A stretch of DNA of 64,000 nt from an uncultured Ruminococcus sp. (GCA_902762615.1 CACWOX010000015.1:1-64000), one strand, 5' to 3'; positions 50,029 through 59,807 are shown, numbered from the stretch's first letter. Notes: generated by a model from the letters alone, not told the origin. Translations and numbers: made by a program.

Positions 50029-51315
50029 ATGATCAAGATTGTCAAGGCGGACGGCGTCGCCGAGAGGGAGTTTCTTGCGAAGCTCCGCGAGAGAAGCGGC
50101 AAGACCGACAGAAAGGTGACGGATATCGTCTCCGCTATTCTTGCCGATATACGGACAAAAGGCGACGAGGCGGTAAAATCATACACCGCGAAATTCGACA
50201 GTGCCGCGCCCGAATTCTATGAGGTGCCGAGAGAGATCATCGACGGAGCCGAGAAGGAATGTGACGGCGAACTGGTCGCCGCTATGAAACGGGCAGCAGC
50301 CAATATAGAAGATTTCCACGCGAGGCAGGTGCAGCAGAGCTGGCTGACCGCCAAGGACAACGGCGTGATATTGGGGCAGAGAATTCGCGGCTTGCACAGA
50401 GTGGGCGTTTACGTCCCCGGGGGAACGGCGGCGCTGTTTTCTTCGGTGCTGATGAATGTCATTCCCGCCAAAATCGCCGGCGTAAAGGAGATTATCATGG
50501 TGACGCCGCCCTGCAAGGACGGCAGGGCGAACCGCGATATTCTGGCGGCTGCGGCGATTGCCGGAGTGGACAGGGTGTTCCTCTGCGGAGGAGCGCAGGC
50601 GATAGGCGCTCTTGCCTACGGTACGGACTCCATACCCAAGGTCGACAAAATCGTCGGCCCCGGCAATATCTTTGTAGCCACTGCCAAGAAGCTGGTTTTC
50701 GGCACGGTCGATATCGACATGATTGCCGGTCCGAGCGAAATTCTTATTGTAGCCGATGAAAAGGCAAATCCCAAATTCCTCGCCGCCGACCTCATGAGTC
50801 AGGCGGAGCACGACAGGCTTGCTTCCGCCATTCTGGTCACCACCAGCGCCGAGCTTGCCGAAAAGACGGACGCGGAACTTGCCCGACAGTGCGCTCAGCT
50901 GTCCCGCAATGAGATCATAGAGGAATCCATTGCCAATTACGGCGGCATCATCGTCTGCCATTCGCTCGATGAGGCGGTGGATATGGCAAACGAGCTTGCC
51001 CCCGAACACCTTGAGGTCTGCGTTGAAAATCCGATGGAATACATCGGACGCTTTGACAACGCCGGTTCGGTGTTCCTCGGCAATTACGCTCCTGAACCGC
51101 TGGGCGATTACTTCGCGGGACCCAATCACGTGCTTCCCACCAGCGGCACGGCGAGATTCTTTTCACCGCTGTCGGTGGACACATTTATCAAGAAGTCGAG
51201 CTTCATCTATTACAATGAGCCTGCTCTGCGTCAGGTCAAGGACGACGTTGTGATCATGGCGGAAAACGAAAGCCTCACGGCACACGCCAATGCCATTAAG
51301 GTGAGATTTGAATAA
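50029..51315 (+). CDS. hisD: histidinol dehydrogenase
   Basis: A 428-residue zinc enzyme performing the last two oxidations to histidine. Motifs: [71 protein letters not shown] (Gln/His zinc ligands) and [27 protein letters not shown] precedes ATG 50029; the upstream open frame runs into the heptad repeat. It resumes the his operon after the RNA and repeat insert. Confidence 0.97.
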   Translation: MIKIVKADGVAEREFLAKLRERSGKTDRKVTDIVSAILADIRTKGDEAVKSYTAKFDSAAPEFYEVPREIIDGAEKECDGELVAAMKRAAANIEDFHARQVQQSWLTAKDNGVILGQRIRGLHRVGVYVPGGTAALFSSVLMNVIPAKIAGVKEIIMVTPPCKDGRANRDILAAAAIAGVDRVFLCGGAQAIGALAYGTDSIPKVDKIVGPGNIFVATAKKLVFGTVDIDMIAGPSEILIVADEKANPKFLAADLMSQAEHDRLASAILVTTSAELAEKTDAELARQCAQLSRNEIIEESIANYGGIIVCHSLDEAVDMANELAPEHLEVCVENPMEYIGRFDNAGSVFLGNYAPEPLGDYFAGPNHVLPTSGTARFFSPLSVDTFIKKSSFIYYNEPALRQVKDDVVIMAENESLTAHANAIKVRFE

Positions 51316-51344
51316 CTTGAAAAAATATTGAAAGCAGGAAGGTT

Positions 51345-52403
51345 ATGTCCTATCAATTAAATAAAAAAGTCCGCGACCTCGAACCCTATGAGCCGATCAG
51401 CGGCAATTATCCCATCCGGCTTGATGCAAACGAGTCCTTTCTGGAAATCCCGCCCGAGGTCAAGGCGGATATGCTGTCGCGCATTTCTTTGCTGCATCTC
51501 AACCGCTATCCCGATCCGCTTGCCGCCGGCGTCTGCGAGCGTGCCGGAAGGTATCTCGGCGTCAAGCCCGAGCTGATCACGGTGGGCAACGGTTCGGACG
51601 AATTGCTGACCCTGCTTACGCAGGTGATGATGAGCAAGGGGGAAAAGATGATCTGTACCTCGCCCGATTTTTCGATGTATCAATGCTACGGCTATCTCGC
51701 AGAGGTGGAATGCATCGAATTCAAAAAGGACGCGTCTTTCCGTATCAATGTCGATGCGCTGATCGACCTCATTCAAACCGAGGGCGCGAGGACGGTTATT
51801 TTCAGCAATCCCTGCAATCCCACAGGCGTGGGACTTCCCCGCGCCGAAGTCATTCGTCTGATAGAGGGGGTGCCGGAATGTCTGGTGGTGGTCGATGAAG
51901 CCTACATGGAATTCTGGGATCAGTCGGTGCTGGACTGCGTGGAAAAATACGACAATCTGATGGTGCTCAAAACCTGCTCCAAGTCCTTCCGCATGGCTGG
52001 CATACGCTGCGGTCTTGCCATCGCCAACCGCACCCTGACCAATGCCCTTCGCGCTGCGAAGTCCCCCTACAATGTCAATTCCATGACGCAGGCGGCGGCG
52101 GAAACGCTCTTTGACTATCCGGCTGAGCTGGATGCAGCCACACAGGCGGTCATTCATTCGCGCGACGCGCTTTACGATTCCGTCAGAGCGCTTGCGGAAA
52201 AATTTCCCAAAAAGCTCTCGCTGCTGCCCACAAACGCGAATTTCGTCTATATCAAAATGCCGGCAGGGCAGGCAAAGCGGATATTCGAGGCGATGAAGGC
52301 GGAAGGCGTGATCGTGCGCTGCATGGGGGATTATCTGAGAATAACCTGCGGCACGGAGCATGAGAATGCCGAGGTCGTCAGACTTCTGGAGGTTTTTTTA
52401 TGA
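51345..52403 (+). CDS. hisC: histidinol-phosphate aminotransferase
   Basis: A 352-residue PLP enzyme of the class II aminotransferase fold. Motifs: IRLDANESFLEIP, LNRYPDPLAAGV, VGNGSDELLTLL, FSNPCNPTGVGLPR, VVDEAYMEFWD and the PLP Lys in TCSKSFRMAGIRCG. GCAGGAAGG precedes ATG 51345. The stop overlaps the start of hisB (ATGA). Confidence 0.96.
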   Translation: MSYQLNKKVRDLEPYEPISGNYPIRLDANESFLEIPPEVKADMLSRISLLHLNRYPDPLAAGVCERAGRYLGVKPELITVGNGSDELLTLLTQVMMSKGEKMICTSPDFSMYQCYGYLAEVECIEFKKDASFRINVDALIDLIQTEGARTVIFSNPCNPTGVGLPRAEVIRLIEGVPECLVVVDEAYMEFWDQSVLDCVEKYDNLMVLKTCSKSFRMAGIRCGLAIANRTLTNALRAAKSPYNVNSMTQAAAETLFDYPAELDAATQAVIHSRDALYDSVRALAEKFPKKLSLLPTNANFVYIKMPAGQAKRIFEAMKAEGVIVRCMGDYLRITCGTEHENAEVVRLLEVFL

Positions 52404-52981
52404 GTGAACGCAGGGGAGAAGTAATCAGGAAAACCAAAGAGACGGATATAAACATTTCACTCGATCTTGACGGCGGTGAGGTGGCAATTGACAGCGGCAT
52501 CGGCTTTTTAGACCACATGCTTACCGCGTTCGGCGTACACGGCGGCTTCGGGCTCAACGTGCGCTGCAAGGGCGACCTTGAGGTTGACGGACACCATACC
52601 GCCGAGGACATCGGCATTGCCCTCGGTCAGGCGTTCGCACAGGCGATCGGCGACAAGAAGGGAATCGCGCGTTACGGCAGCTTCTACATTCCGATGGACG
52701 AAGCGCTTGCCTTCTGTTCGCTCGACATCAGCGGCAGACCCTTTCTCGTATTCGACGCACAGTTTTCCCAGTGGCGCTGCGGCGAATTCGACTGCTGTCT
52801 GACCGAAGAATTCTTCCGCGCCTTTGCCATGAATTCCGGCGTGACGCTGCACATCAAATCCATGTACGGCAACAATTCCCACCACATCATCGAGGCGATC
52901 TTCAAGGCAGTCGCCCACGCGCTGAAAGCCGCCTGCAAAATCGAGTACGAAGGCACGCTTTCCACCAAAGGCATACTTTAA
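52400..52981 (+). CDS. hisB: imidazoleglycerol-phosphate dehydratase
   Basis: A 193-residue manganese enzyme, single-domain form. Metal-binding His clusters are GFLDHMLTAFGVHGGF, DGHHTAEDIGIALG and NNSHHIIEAIFKAVAHAL. ATG 52400 lies in a 4-bp overlap with hisC. The usual next gene hisH is absent; a repeat copy and a small ORF follow instead. Confidence 0.97.
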   Translation: MSERRGEVIRKTKETDINISLDLDGGEVAIDSGIGFLDHMLTAFGVHGGFGLNVRCKGDLEVDGHHTAEDIGIALGQAFAQAIGDKKGIARYGSFYIPMDEALAFCSLDISGRPFLVFDAQFSQWRCGEFDCCLTEEFFRAFAMNSGVTLHIKSMYGNNSHHIIEAIFKAVAHALKAACKIEYEGTLSTKGIL

Positions 52982-52983
52982 TT

Positions 52984-53053
52984 AGTGTGAAGTGTGAAGT
53001 GTGAAGTGTGAAGTGTGAAGTGTGACACGTCAGCAGAGCTGACAGGTGGAGTT
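52984..53053 (+). repeat. dispersed hairpin + heptad repeat, copy C
   Basis: Six perfect AGTGTGA heptads (52984-53025) run directly into the 28-bp hairpin core (53026-53053; GTCAGC-AGA-GCTGAC). In copy A the order is core first, heptads second. It sits within the his operon, where hisH would be expected. Confidence 0.85.
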
Positions 53054-53081
53054 TTACAGTAGTCTGACTCAGGAGGAAACA

Positions 53082-53306
53082 ATGGAAGATAATCTGAAAG
53101 ATAAGAATTCATTGCGGGAAGAATCGAATGAGCTTGATATTACATGCGGAATGACTGACGATGAAATGACACGTCGCTTTATTGAAGCGGTTCGCATTGA
53201 GAACGAAATTAAGAGAATAAAGGGCGTTCCTATCGCAGGATATGATGCAAAAACCTGTAGGGCGTATCTGGAATATCCCGACGGAAGAAGGATTTACAGT
53301 GAGTGA
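53082..53306 (+). CDS. small hypothetical protein in the his operon
   Basis: A 74-residue acidic protein with an ideal ribosome-binding site (CAGGAGG at 53070-53076). It begins [19 protein letters not shown] and ends with a beta-like [17 protein letters not shown] do not recognise it; the end looks like part of a short DUF seen in Clostridia. No membrane segment or signal. It lies between hisB and hisA behind repeat copy C. Confidence 0.55.
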   Translation: MEDNLKDKNSLREESNELDITCGMTDDEMTRRFIEAVRIENEIKRIKGVPIAGYDAKTCRAYLEYPDGRRIYSE

Positions 53307-53373
53307 AGCGGAACGAAACCCAAATCCGTTCGCTGGTCGGCATGAAGCAATAAATAAGGAGCGAAAGAAAAAA

Positions 53374-54420
53374 ATGATCATATTTCCCGCAATAGACATC
53401 AAGGACGGCAGCTGCGTCCGGCTGGTGAAGGGGGATTACGCTACCGCCCACAAGGTAGCCGAGGACCCGGTGCAGACTGCCCGCAGCTTTGAAGCGGCAG
53501 GCGCCCAGTGGATTCACATGGTCGATCTCGACGGCGCGAAGGACGCGGCGCTGGTCAACAGGGATATTTTTATTCGCGTCGCACGCGAGACCAATCTGAA
53601 GGTCGAGGTCGGCGGCGGCATTCGCAGCATGGAAGCGGTGGATGATTACCTGTCCAATGGAATTGCCCGTGTCATTCTCGGCTCGGCGGCTGTCAAAAAT
53701 CCGGAATTTGCCCGTGAAGCGGTCGCAAAGTACGGCGACAGAATCGCCATCGGCATTGACGCGAGAAAGGGAATGGTCGCCGCGGAGGGCTGGCTCGACA
53801 CTTCGGACGTTTACTTCACCGATCTTGCCGTTGCAATGGAGAAAATCGGTGTAAAGACTATCATCTTTACGGACATTTCGAGAGACGGAACCCTCACCGG
53901 ACCAAATTTGGAGCAGCTCACGGAGATAAACAGCGCGGTCTCCTGCGACATCATCGCAAGCGGCGGCGTTTCGGGCATTGAGGACATCATCGCCCTGCGT
54001 GACGCGGGTCTTTACGGCGCGATTGCCGGCAAGGCGATCTATACCGGGGCGCTGCATGTGGCTGACGCTATTGCGGAAGGTGACAAGCCGAGAGACTTGT
54101 CACGCTATTTTGCCAAATCCGAGCTGATTCCGGCGATCGTACAGGAGGCTTCGACAGGCGAAGTGCTGATGCTTGCCTACATGAATGAAGAATCGCTCAG
54201 ACTGACGCTTGCAACCGGAATGACGTGGTTCTGGAGCCGTTCACGCGGCGAACTCTGGAACAAAGGCGCCACTTCGGGGCATTATCAGAAGGTGCTTTCC
54301 GTAAGCGGGGACTGCGACGACGATACCCTGCTGATCAAGGTGGAGCAGACAGGGGCAGCCTGTCACACGGGCAATCATTCCTGCTTCTTCCAGCCGATAG
54401 GATTTAAGAAGTCAAAATAA
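53374..54420 (+). CDS. hisA: HisA-HisI fusion: ProFAR isomerase and phosphoribosyl-AMP cyclohydrolase
   Basis: A 348-residue bifunctional protein. Residues 1-238 are HisA, a TIM barrel with [43 protein letters not shown] and ASGGVSG. Residues about 243-348 are HisI with [31 protein letters not shown] and the zinc/magnesium segments [19 protein letters not shown]. These two activities catalyse neighbouring but reverse-ordered steps (HisI before HisA). HisI is usually joined to HisE instead; here HisE is a separate gene just downstream. AAGGAGCG precedes ATG 53374. hisF, normally between hisA and hisI, is missing from the window. Confidence 0.93.
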   Translation: MIIFPAIDIKDGSCVRLVKGDYATAHKVAEDPVQTARSFEAAGAQWIHMVDLDGAKDAALVNRDIFIRVARETNLKVEVGGGIRSMEAVDDYLSNGIARVILGSAAVKNPEFAREAVAKYGDRIAIGIDARKGMVAAEGWLDTSDVYFTDLAVAMEKIGVKTIIFTDISRDGTLTGPNLEQLTEINSAVSCDIIASGGVSGIEDIIALRDAGLYGAIAGKAIYTGALHVADAIAEGDKPRDLSRYFAKSELIPAIVQEASTGEVLMLAYMNEESLRLTLATGMTWFWSRSRGELWNKGATSGHYQKVLSVSGDCDDDTLLIKVEQTGAACHTGNHSCFFQPIGFKKSK

Positions 54421-54455
54421 ACCATGAACGAAAAAACGCAAAGGAGCAAAAGAAA

Positions 54456-54800
54456 ATGCAGAACGAAAGTCAGAATTATGACGTGCTGGGTGCGCTTTAT
54501 GATACGGTCATCGAGAGACGCGACAACCCGCAGGAGAAGTCCTACACCTGCTATCTGCTGGATACCGGACTCGATAAAATCCTCAAAAAGGTGGGCGAGG
54601 AATGTTCCGAGACCATCATCGCCGCCAAGAACGACAGCGACAGCGACCTTGTGGGGGAGATCAGCGACCTGCTCTATCACCTGATGGTTCTCATGGTCAA
54701 GCGGGGTATCCCTCTGGAGGACGTTTATGCCGAGCTTGCCAAGCGCAGCCTCAAAAGCGGCAATTTAAAGACATTCAAACAGGTTGACAAGAACACCTGA
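54456..54800 (+). CDS. hisE: phosphoribosyl-ATP diphosphatase
   Basis: A 114-residue MazG-like all-helical pyrophosphatase for the second step of histidine synthesis. It shows SYTCYLLDTGLDKILKKVGE, the metal-binding E-x2-E pattern in EECSETIIAAKN and EISDLLYHLMVLM. AAAGGAG precedes ATG 54456. Last gene of the operon, followed by a terminator. Confidence 0.94.
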   Translation: MQNESQNYDVLGALYDTVIERRDNPQEKSYTCYLLDTGLDKILKKVGEECSETIIAAKNDSDSDLVGEISDLLYHLMVLMVKRGIPLEDVYAELAKRSLKSGNLKTFKQVDKNT

Positions 54801-55176
54801 TTATTCAAATTTTTAATACATGATTATTTTGTGATGATAATATCCGCATATGTTGGCGAAAGCGAATGTATGCGGTTTTTTGTACGTCAAAATAACCAAC
54901 GTTTTTTGACTACAGTCAATTGCTCTTCTGTGAGGTTCGTGTGAAAACCACCTGATTCAGGGCATTTTAATAAAAAAATGAATTTATTGTTCGGGAAAAT
55001 GTATAGCAATAAAAACAATTAAGCCCTTTTATAACACATACGAAAACATGTAAAGCAGAATGCCTTTTCAAGTGTGTGTGAAGAAACGCAAATAAAAATA
55101 ATTGTGCAAAATTACCAATCAACCTTTTGGAAAATGCTTCAATTACATAAAGTTGAACCAATTGACAAAAATCTTG
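54801..55176. other. AT-rich intergenic region
   Basis: Apart from the terminator at 54844-54881 I see no gene or clear structure. A 64-codon minus-strand frame (54967-55161) is AT-rich with no ribosome-binding site and is rejected. The composition shift marks the junction between the his operon and the extracellular-fibre locus. Confidence 0.45.
54844..54881 (+). terminator. intrinsic terminator of the his operon
   Basis: CCGCATA (54844-54850) pairs with TATGCGG (54869-54875), followed by six T. Confidence 0.8.
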
Positions 55177-55205
55177 TTGAACTTATTTATAAAAAGTGCT
55201 ATAAT
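55177..55205 (+). promoter_or_regulatory. extended -10 promoter of the fibre locus
   Basis: TTGAAC (55177-55182), 17 bp, TATAAT (55200-55205) preceded by TGC. A full TTGACA lies further upstream at 55162. The leader of about 80 nt ends in GAGGGAGG before ATG 55291. Confidence 0.75.
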
Positions 55206-55290
55206 ATCTTCAAATGAAAATTGATAAGTATAAATGTAACATTGTGATGTTCATGTTTCTAAGCGCATTTCTGAGGGAGGCTGCTAATTT

Positions 55291-56661
55291 ATGAAATCAT
55301 TTGATAAGCACAGCACGTTGTTGAGGGCAAAAGCGAAAACCAAGGCACGAAGTTTAGGCAAATCCGTCAGGAGGCATTCCGGACCGACCCGAGTGGTTGC
55401 GATCTGTCTGGCTTCACTTCTGGCTTTTTCGGCGTTTAACGCAAACATTGCGTCCATCGTCGATCTGTTCCAGGTTTCCGCCGATAATCCGACCACCACG
55501 ACTTATTTCAACGCGGGTTTTGACCTGTACGATTATACTAATACCTCCGGATTTAATTGGTATTTCAATGAATTCAATCAGAAACTCTATACCGAAGGGT
55601 ATCTTGAGGGCGGCGACCATGATGATGATAATACCATTCCCGGATGGGGCGACGGAGACGGTGAAACGCAGTATCTTTTCCCCGATCTGTCCGAGGCTTC
55701 AACCTATTATCCGCTCTATCTCGGTTTTCAATATAAAAACAATGATTCAAGTTATCAGTATCCATATATCGTCCCTACAGAAGGAGCAATGGGCGGCAAT
55801 GACCATGGCGAAATTATTGCCAAATACAATTACTGCCTTGCCGCCAACTCAGGTGCGGGCGCTTCTCCTTACGGTGTTGTACAGGGACTTGTTGATGATA
55901 CGTTGTCAGGCGGTGTCCCCACGCAAGGTCTCCAAAGGGTGACGCTGCCGTACTTTGATTCGACTTTCCTGAGCGGAGTCGGCTCGGTAGATACCGGCAA
56001 CAAATTCCGCTTCAGAAAGCACACGGGCAATGACGACTACGCCGGATATTATGTATTCGACAGTGAAAAAGACGGTTTGTCCATTACAAATGAGGGTGGC
56101 GTTGATTATTATACCGCCGACGTCAACGGTACTAAATATTATGATGACGCGTTTGATGGCAGCAAACCCGGTTTCTTCCCACTGGGAAATAAAAACTTCG
56201 GTTTCGGCGCTGTTTTTACTATGGAATTTACCATTTCCAAGGATGGCAAAACTCCTTCCGGAGAAGATATGACATTCAACTTCCGCGGAGACGACGATGT
56301 ATGGGTATTCATCGACGGTCATCTTGCCCTCGATCTCGGCGGCGCTCACGGCAAATGCTCCGGCAATATCAATTTTGCGAAGGCAAAAGCAACCGCCGAT
56401 GAGGTTATCAATCGAGACAGACTCTCGTATGACAACCGCTATAATCGAGTGGAAGGAAACGTCACATCCAGTGTGCCGAATGATCTCAGCAGAATTTTCA
56501 ACCAGGTGGGTATGTACGGTGACGCAACCAAGACGCATACGCTCAAGGTATTTTATCTTGAAAGAGGCGCTATAGAATCCAACTGCCTTAGGAATTATGC
56601 AGAAATAATTAATACATTTCGATTGCTGAAACGCCGAAGCAACCTGTTTGTTTCAGCGTAA
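55291..56661 (+). CDS. fibro-slime domain surface protein (5' part of a broken gene)
   Basis: The open frame has 456 codons. A long basic N-terminus (to about 38) precedes a signal sequence (VVAICLASLLAFSAFNANIA), then a Gly/Asp/Tyr-rich region and a fibro-slime domain (about 300-440): FNFRGDDDVWVFIDGHLALDLGGAHG, then THTLKVFYLERGAIESN. In complete proteins the chain continues after ESN; here it runs into an 89-bp palindromic insert (56596-56684) and stops. The continuation of the protein is found in another frame from 56667. Fibro-slime proteins are secreted adhesins or fibre components. The protein as encoded lacks its distal half. Confidence 0.8.
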   Translation: MKSFDKHSTLLRAKAKTKARSLGKSVRRHSGPTRVVAICLASLLAFSAFNANIASIVDLFQVSADNPTTTTYFNAGFDLYDYTNTSGFNWYFNEFNQKLYTEGYLEGGDHDDDNTIPGWGDGDGETQYLFPDLSEASTYYPLYLGFQYKNNDSSYQYPYIVPTEGAMGGNDHGEIIAKYNYCLAANSGAGASPYGVVQGLVDDTLSGGVPTQGLQRVTLPYFDSTFLSGVGSVDTGNKFRFRKHTGNDDYAGYYVFDSEKDGLSITNEGGVDYYTADVNGTKYYDDAFDGSKPGFFPLGNKNFGFGAVFTMEFTISKDGKTPSGEDMTFNFRGDDDVWVFIDGHLALDLGGAHGKCSGNINFAKAKATADEVINRDRLSYDNRYNRVEGNVTSSVPNDLSRIFNQVGMYGDATKTHTLKVFYLERGAIESNCLRNYAEIINTFRLLKRRSNLFVSA

Positions 56662-56684
56662 AATGACTGAATAAATTCTGCATA
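56596..56684. repeat. 89-bp palindromic insertion inside the fibro-slime gene
   Basis: TATGCAGAA (56596-56604) and TTCTGCATA (56676-56684) are perfect inverted ends; GCTGAAAC (56625-56632) and GTTTCAGC (56650-56657) are an inner perfect pair, and the sequence between is also mostly complementary. The whole can fold into one long hairpin. It introduces TAA 56659-56661 and changes the reading frame. Its size and structure fit a miniature palindromic element. Confidence 0.6.
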
Positions 56685-58271
56685 GCCGACAATCTTACGA
56701 TCGTTAATAATGTTGACGTCTCTGAAGTCAACGCCTATCTCCAGTCTGCCACTCTGCTTGCGGCACGCAAGGAAGGCATTCAGTATCAGCTCCAGAACAA
56801 GGGCGAAGCCACCACGGAAGACAGCCCTGACGACCGCCAGCCCGGCGCGGACTACGACGAACCGCTGCCCTTCCCGACAGGCGACGGCGGTGGAGGCGGC
56901 GGTACTACTACCAAATATATCCTCACTTATAAAAAAGCTGACGGAACCGTAATTGAGTCCTACGAGGTACCCGCAGGGAACATCATTAAGATCAAGGCGG
57001 CGATAGACAATCTGCCGGAAGGCATTGAACTCAAAACGTGGAAAAACGCAGCTGGAACCGAATATGTACCCGGTCAGATGATTACTATGAACGGTCCGCT
57101 TGAGTTGACAGCGGAAATGAAGGTTGTGGTAACGGCTCCGAAAGTCCCGACCATTGTTTATGCCAATCATACCTGCGGCTGTGCCGGATTGCCGGGCTTT
57201 ATGGCGGGCGGCAACAATAGTGCAAACAAGATGACGAATATCACCGGAAACTATTTCGGTTACCTGCTGACCTATGACTGGACTCTCCCCGAAAATAGCG
57301 GATATATCCAGCACAAGAATTTTAACGGCGGCTCAGACAGCCAGCATACTTTCGGCACGATTAACGCGGGCGATATCGTTTTTGTTACGCTTGACAATGA
57401 CGCAAACAGCAATTGCAGCAAAACAACTTATACCTACAGCAGCCTTTCCGGACTGGACAGCAATGTGTACAACGACTGGCTGAAAGGCTACGTCAAGCTG
57501 TATTATGCTTTGGTTGACGCGAAAGCCGATCTTGATGCTGACGATACGCTGGACGGTACAGCCTATGCGACCGCTCATTCCAAATACAAAAATGCCACAT
57601 TCGGAACAGCGGCTTCCGAATTTACCTCACAGATTACAGCACTTCAAACCGCCTACGGCATTACGCCAAGAACGCTCAACGCGGCTCTTCCGCCTGATCT
57701 GGAGACGGAGGAGTTCGACAGCCCGGATATCTTAGCCAATATCTTTGACCCGGATGATCCCGATGCTGCCGATACCGCAGGCGCAACGACTGACCAGCCC
57801 GAAACAACCGGCGATCAGCCTGCCGACGATACCCAGACCACCGAGACAACACAGGCGACCGAGCCTGAGCAGGCAACCGAACCGACGCAGGCGACAGAAC
57901 CTGAGCAGCCGTCCGAGCCTGAGCAGACCAACGAGCCTGACGCAAACGCGCCCGCTTCCACCGGTCTGACTTCCGGAGCGGAGGGACACTGGGCAGGCAG
58001 CAGCGATTACGCCAATGTCGGCAACACCAACTACCAGCTCAAATATATCGCGGGCGGCAAATCGGTGCTTCGCAAGACCATGACGGGCAGCAACACCTTC
58101 AATCTGGTTGCCGATCAGTCGGCTACCTTCTCCAACCAGTTCTCCAGAGGCTCCCTCTTCAGGTCACCTTCAGCGAGATCTTCGGCGACGAAAACAGCGA
58201 TGAATTTAATTTCGCGGGGCAGAGCGTGGTCATTTACGAAACCGCCCACCCCAGCAACACCAGAAACGTAA
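56667..58271 (+). CDS. surface protein, middle segment of the broken fibro-slime gene
   Basis: Open from 56667, with the first in-frame ATG only at 57078 and no ribosome-binding site. It starts FCIADNLTIVNNVDVSEVNAY, the expected continuation of the fibro-slime domain. Then follow a Gly-rich joint, an InlB-type repeat (YILTYKKADGTVIESYEVPAG ends near 56975), a Cys-containing region (ANHTCGCAGLPGF) and a TTEATEPEQ-type Thr/Glu/Pro linker (about 57770-57955). After SATFSNQFSRG near 58150 the frame is lost and out-of-frame residues run to TGA 58271. It is read as part of one large adhesin gene (55291-59257). Confidence 0.6.
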   Translation: MNKFCIADNLTIVNNVDVSEVNAYLQSATLLAARKEGIQYQLQNKGEATTEDSPDDRQPGADYDEPLPFPTGDGGGGGGTTTKYILTYKKADGTVIESYEVPAGNIIKIKAAIDNLPEGIELKTWKNAAGTEYVPGQMITMNGPLELTAEMKVVVTAPKVPTIVYANHTCGCAGLPGFMAGGNNSANKMTNITGNYFGYLLTYDWTLPENSGYIQHKNFNGGSDSQHTFGTINAGDIVFVTLDNDANSNCSKTTYTYSSLSGLDSNVYNDWLKGYVKLYYALVDAKADLDADDTLDGTAYATAHSKYKNATFGTAASEFTSQITALQTAYGITPRTLNAALPPDLETEEFDSPDILANIFDPDDPDAADTAGATTDQPETTGDQPADDTQTTETTQATEPEQATEPTQATEPEQPSEPEQTNEPDANAPASTGLTSGAEGHWAGSSDYANVGNTNYQLKYIAGGKSVLRKTMTGSNTFNLVADQSATFSNQFSRGSLFRSPSARSSATKTAMNLISRGRAWSFTKPPTPATPET

Positions 58272-59257
58272 CCATCGGCGCTGACGGCACCTTCAAGATG
58301 AAATACGGCGAGTACGTTATGTTCAAAAATATTCCTGTCTACACCAAATACACCATTCAGGAAACCCAGCCGGATGGCAGCGACAAGGGCGTAGTGTGGA
58401 CAGTGAACAGGGTTTACACCTATCACGCTTATAAAGATGCATCCAATAAGCAGACCTTTGCCGGCGATATAGCGGTCACTGCCAACACCGCAGGCACGAC
58501 TGAGGTTGACACCACCGCCGAGATCCAAATGAATGAGTTTGTGATAGACAATGACGATGATGCAAACGATAAGTTGACCGTTTCAACGTACAGCCTTACT
58601 ACAGACAACATGCTGTCAAGGTACACCGGTTACAAGCTCGACAACGATTATCTCCAGATCACGATGGAAAACTCCCTCAAAAAGGCGATACTGATTCTTA
58701 CCAAGACCATCGACCACCCCTATTACTACTCCACCATTGACGGCGCTGATTCCACCGACAATCCGGCGGATCTGATCGGTATAACCACCCAAACTGGCGG
58801 CGTTTATTCTCCCGCGTTTGACGGACATGGCAGCGCCAACGACGTCAACGGCTATCAGAATGCCACCGGAGCCGAGCAGACCTTTATCTTCACCATCACC
58901 GAGTACACCGATTCCATATTTGCCACCGCGACAGGCACGGTGATCAACGAGACCATTAGCTTTGACGGAGGAAATACGGCGACCAAGCACCGCGTCATTC
59001 AGGTGGATCCCAACAAGTGCTACATCGTCACCGAAGATGACGGCTGGTCGTGGAAGTACACACTCACAAGCGACAACGATGTGGAGGTCACGAGCTTTAA
59101 CAGCACAGTGAAGATTGAGGACAATGAGTACAATAATGCCGCGCAGGTCACCTTTGTCAATCACAAGGATGCAGATAATAGGAACGTGGAAGGCGACGTC
59201 TCGGTTGTCCAGAATCAGATCACCATTGAAAAGGGTGAGGATCTTCCGGAGCTATGA
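58155..59257 (+). CDS. surface protein, 3' segment of the broken fibro-slime gene
   Basis: The third piece is in a frame shifted by one base relative to the middle segment; the join lies near CTCCC 58151-58155. It reads LQVTFSEIFGDENSDEFNFAG, GEYVMFKNIPVYTKYTIQET and, in a second repeat, EQTFIFTITEY and NKCYIVTEDDGWSWKYTL. These are Cna-B/pilin-like beta domains (KYTIQE type) that often form stalks of Gram-positive adhesins. The first ATG or GTG in frame is near 58226. It ends without an LPxTG signal (EKGEDLPEL). The signal peptidase gene follows 46 bp later. Confidence 0.6.
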
Positions 59258-59303
59258 CGGATGATGATTTCATTCCGGTTCAGGGAGACAGGAGGCTGAA
59301 GCC

Positions 59304-59807
59304 ATGGCAAAAATCCTTCGCCTTGCGGTGAACACGCTGCTCACTGTGATCTTAGCAACGCTCTTGGCAGTCTACGCGCTGCCAAGGGTGTTCGGATACA
59401 AGCCGTATATGGTGGTGAGCGCTTCGATGCAGCAGAGCTTTCCGGTGGGCAGCCTGATATTTGTCAGGGATGCGCAGCCGGATGAAATCGAGGTCGGCGA
59501 TCCCATTACCTTTAGGACCGAGACATTGATCATCACCCACAGAGTGGTGGCTATTGACCGCGGTTCACAGGAGTTTACCACAAAAGGCGATAACAATAAC
59601 ACGACAGAAACCATTCCCTTCGACCATTTGCTGGGCAAGGCGCTGAATTTTTCCATACCGTATCTCGGATATGTCTCGGCATGGTTTATCACCTTGCAGG
59701 GAAAAATTACCGTTATATCCGTGATCGCGGCGATGGCGCTTCTCAGCCTGACGCTCGGCAAGCTGGAGGAACTGGACAACGATGAAGCGAAAGAAGGTGA
59801 AAGCTGA
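59304..59807 (+). CDS. SipW-type signal peptidase I
   Basis: A 167-residue membrane peptidase of the ER/archaeal type (S26B). An N-terminal transmembrane segment (about 7-28) is followed by the catalytic Ser in MVVSASMQQSFPVGS, the His that replaces the bacterial Lys in LIITHRVVAID, and the Asp-containing KGDNNNTTE; a second transmembrane segment lies near the end (ITVISVIAAMALLSL). Such enzymes process TasA-like matrix proteins with special signal peptides. ACAGGAGG precedes ATG 59304. The TGA overlaps the next ATG by one base, linking it to the two downstream substrate-like proteins. Confidence 0.9.
   Translation: MAKILRLAVNTLLTVILATLLAVYALPRVFGYKPYMVVSASMQQSFPVGSLIFVRDAQPDEIEVGDPITFRTETLIITHRVVAIDRGSQEFTTKGDNNNTTETIPFDHLLGKALNFSIPYLGYVSAWFITLQGKITVISVIAAMALLSLTLGKLEELDNDEAKEGES

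Noticed and set aside
54967-55161. 64-codon minus-strand ORF in the intergenic region after hisE
   Set aside because: AT-rich, no ribosome-binding site, no recognisable features.
56595-57314. 239-codon minus-strand ORF across the palindromic insert
   Set aside because: Antisense to the continuing adhesin frame, no ribosome-binding site; open only because of the palindrome and codon use.
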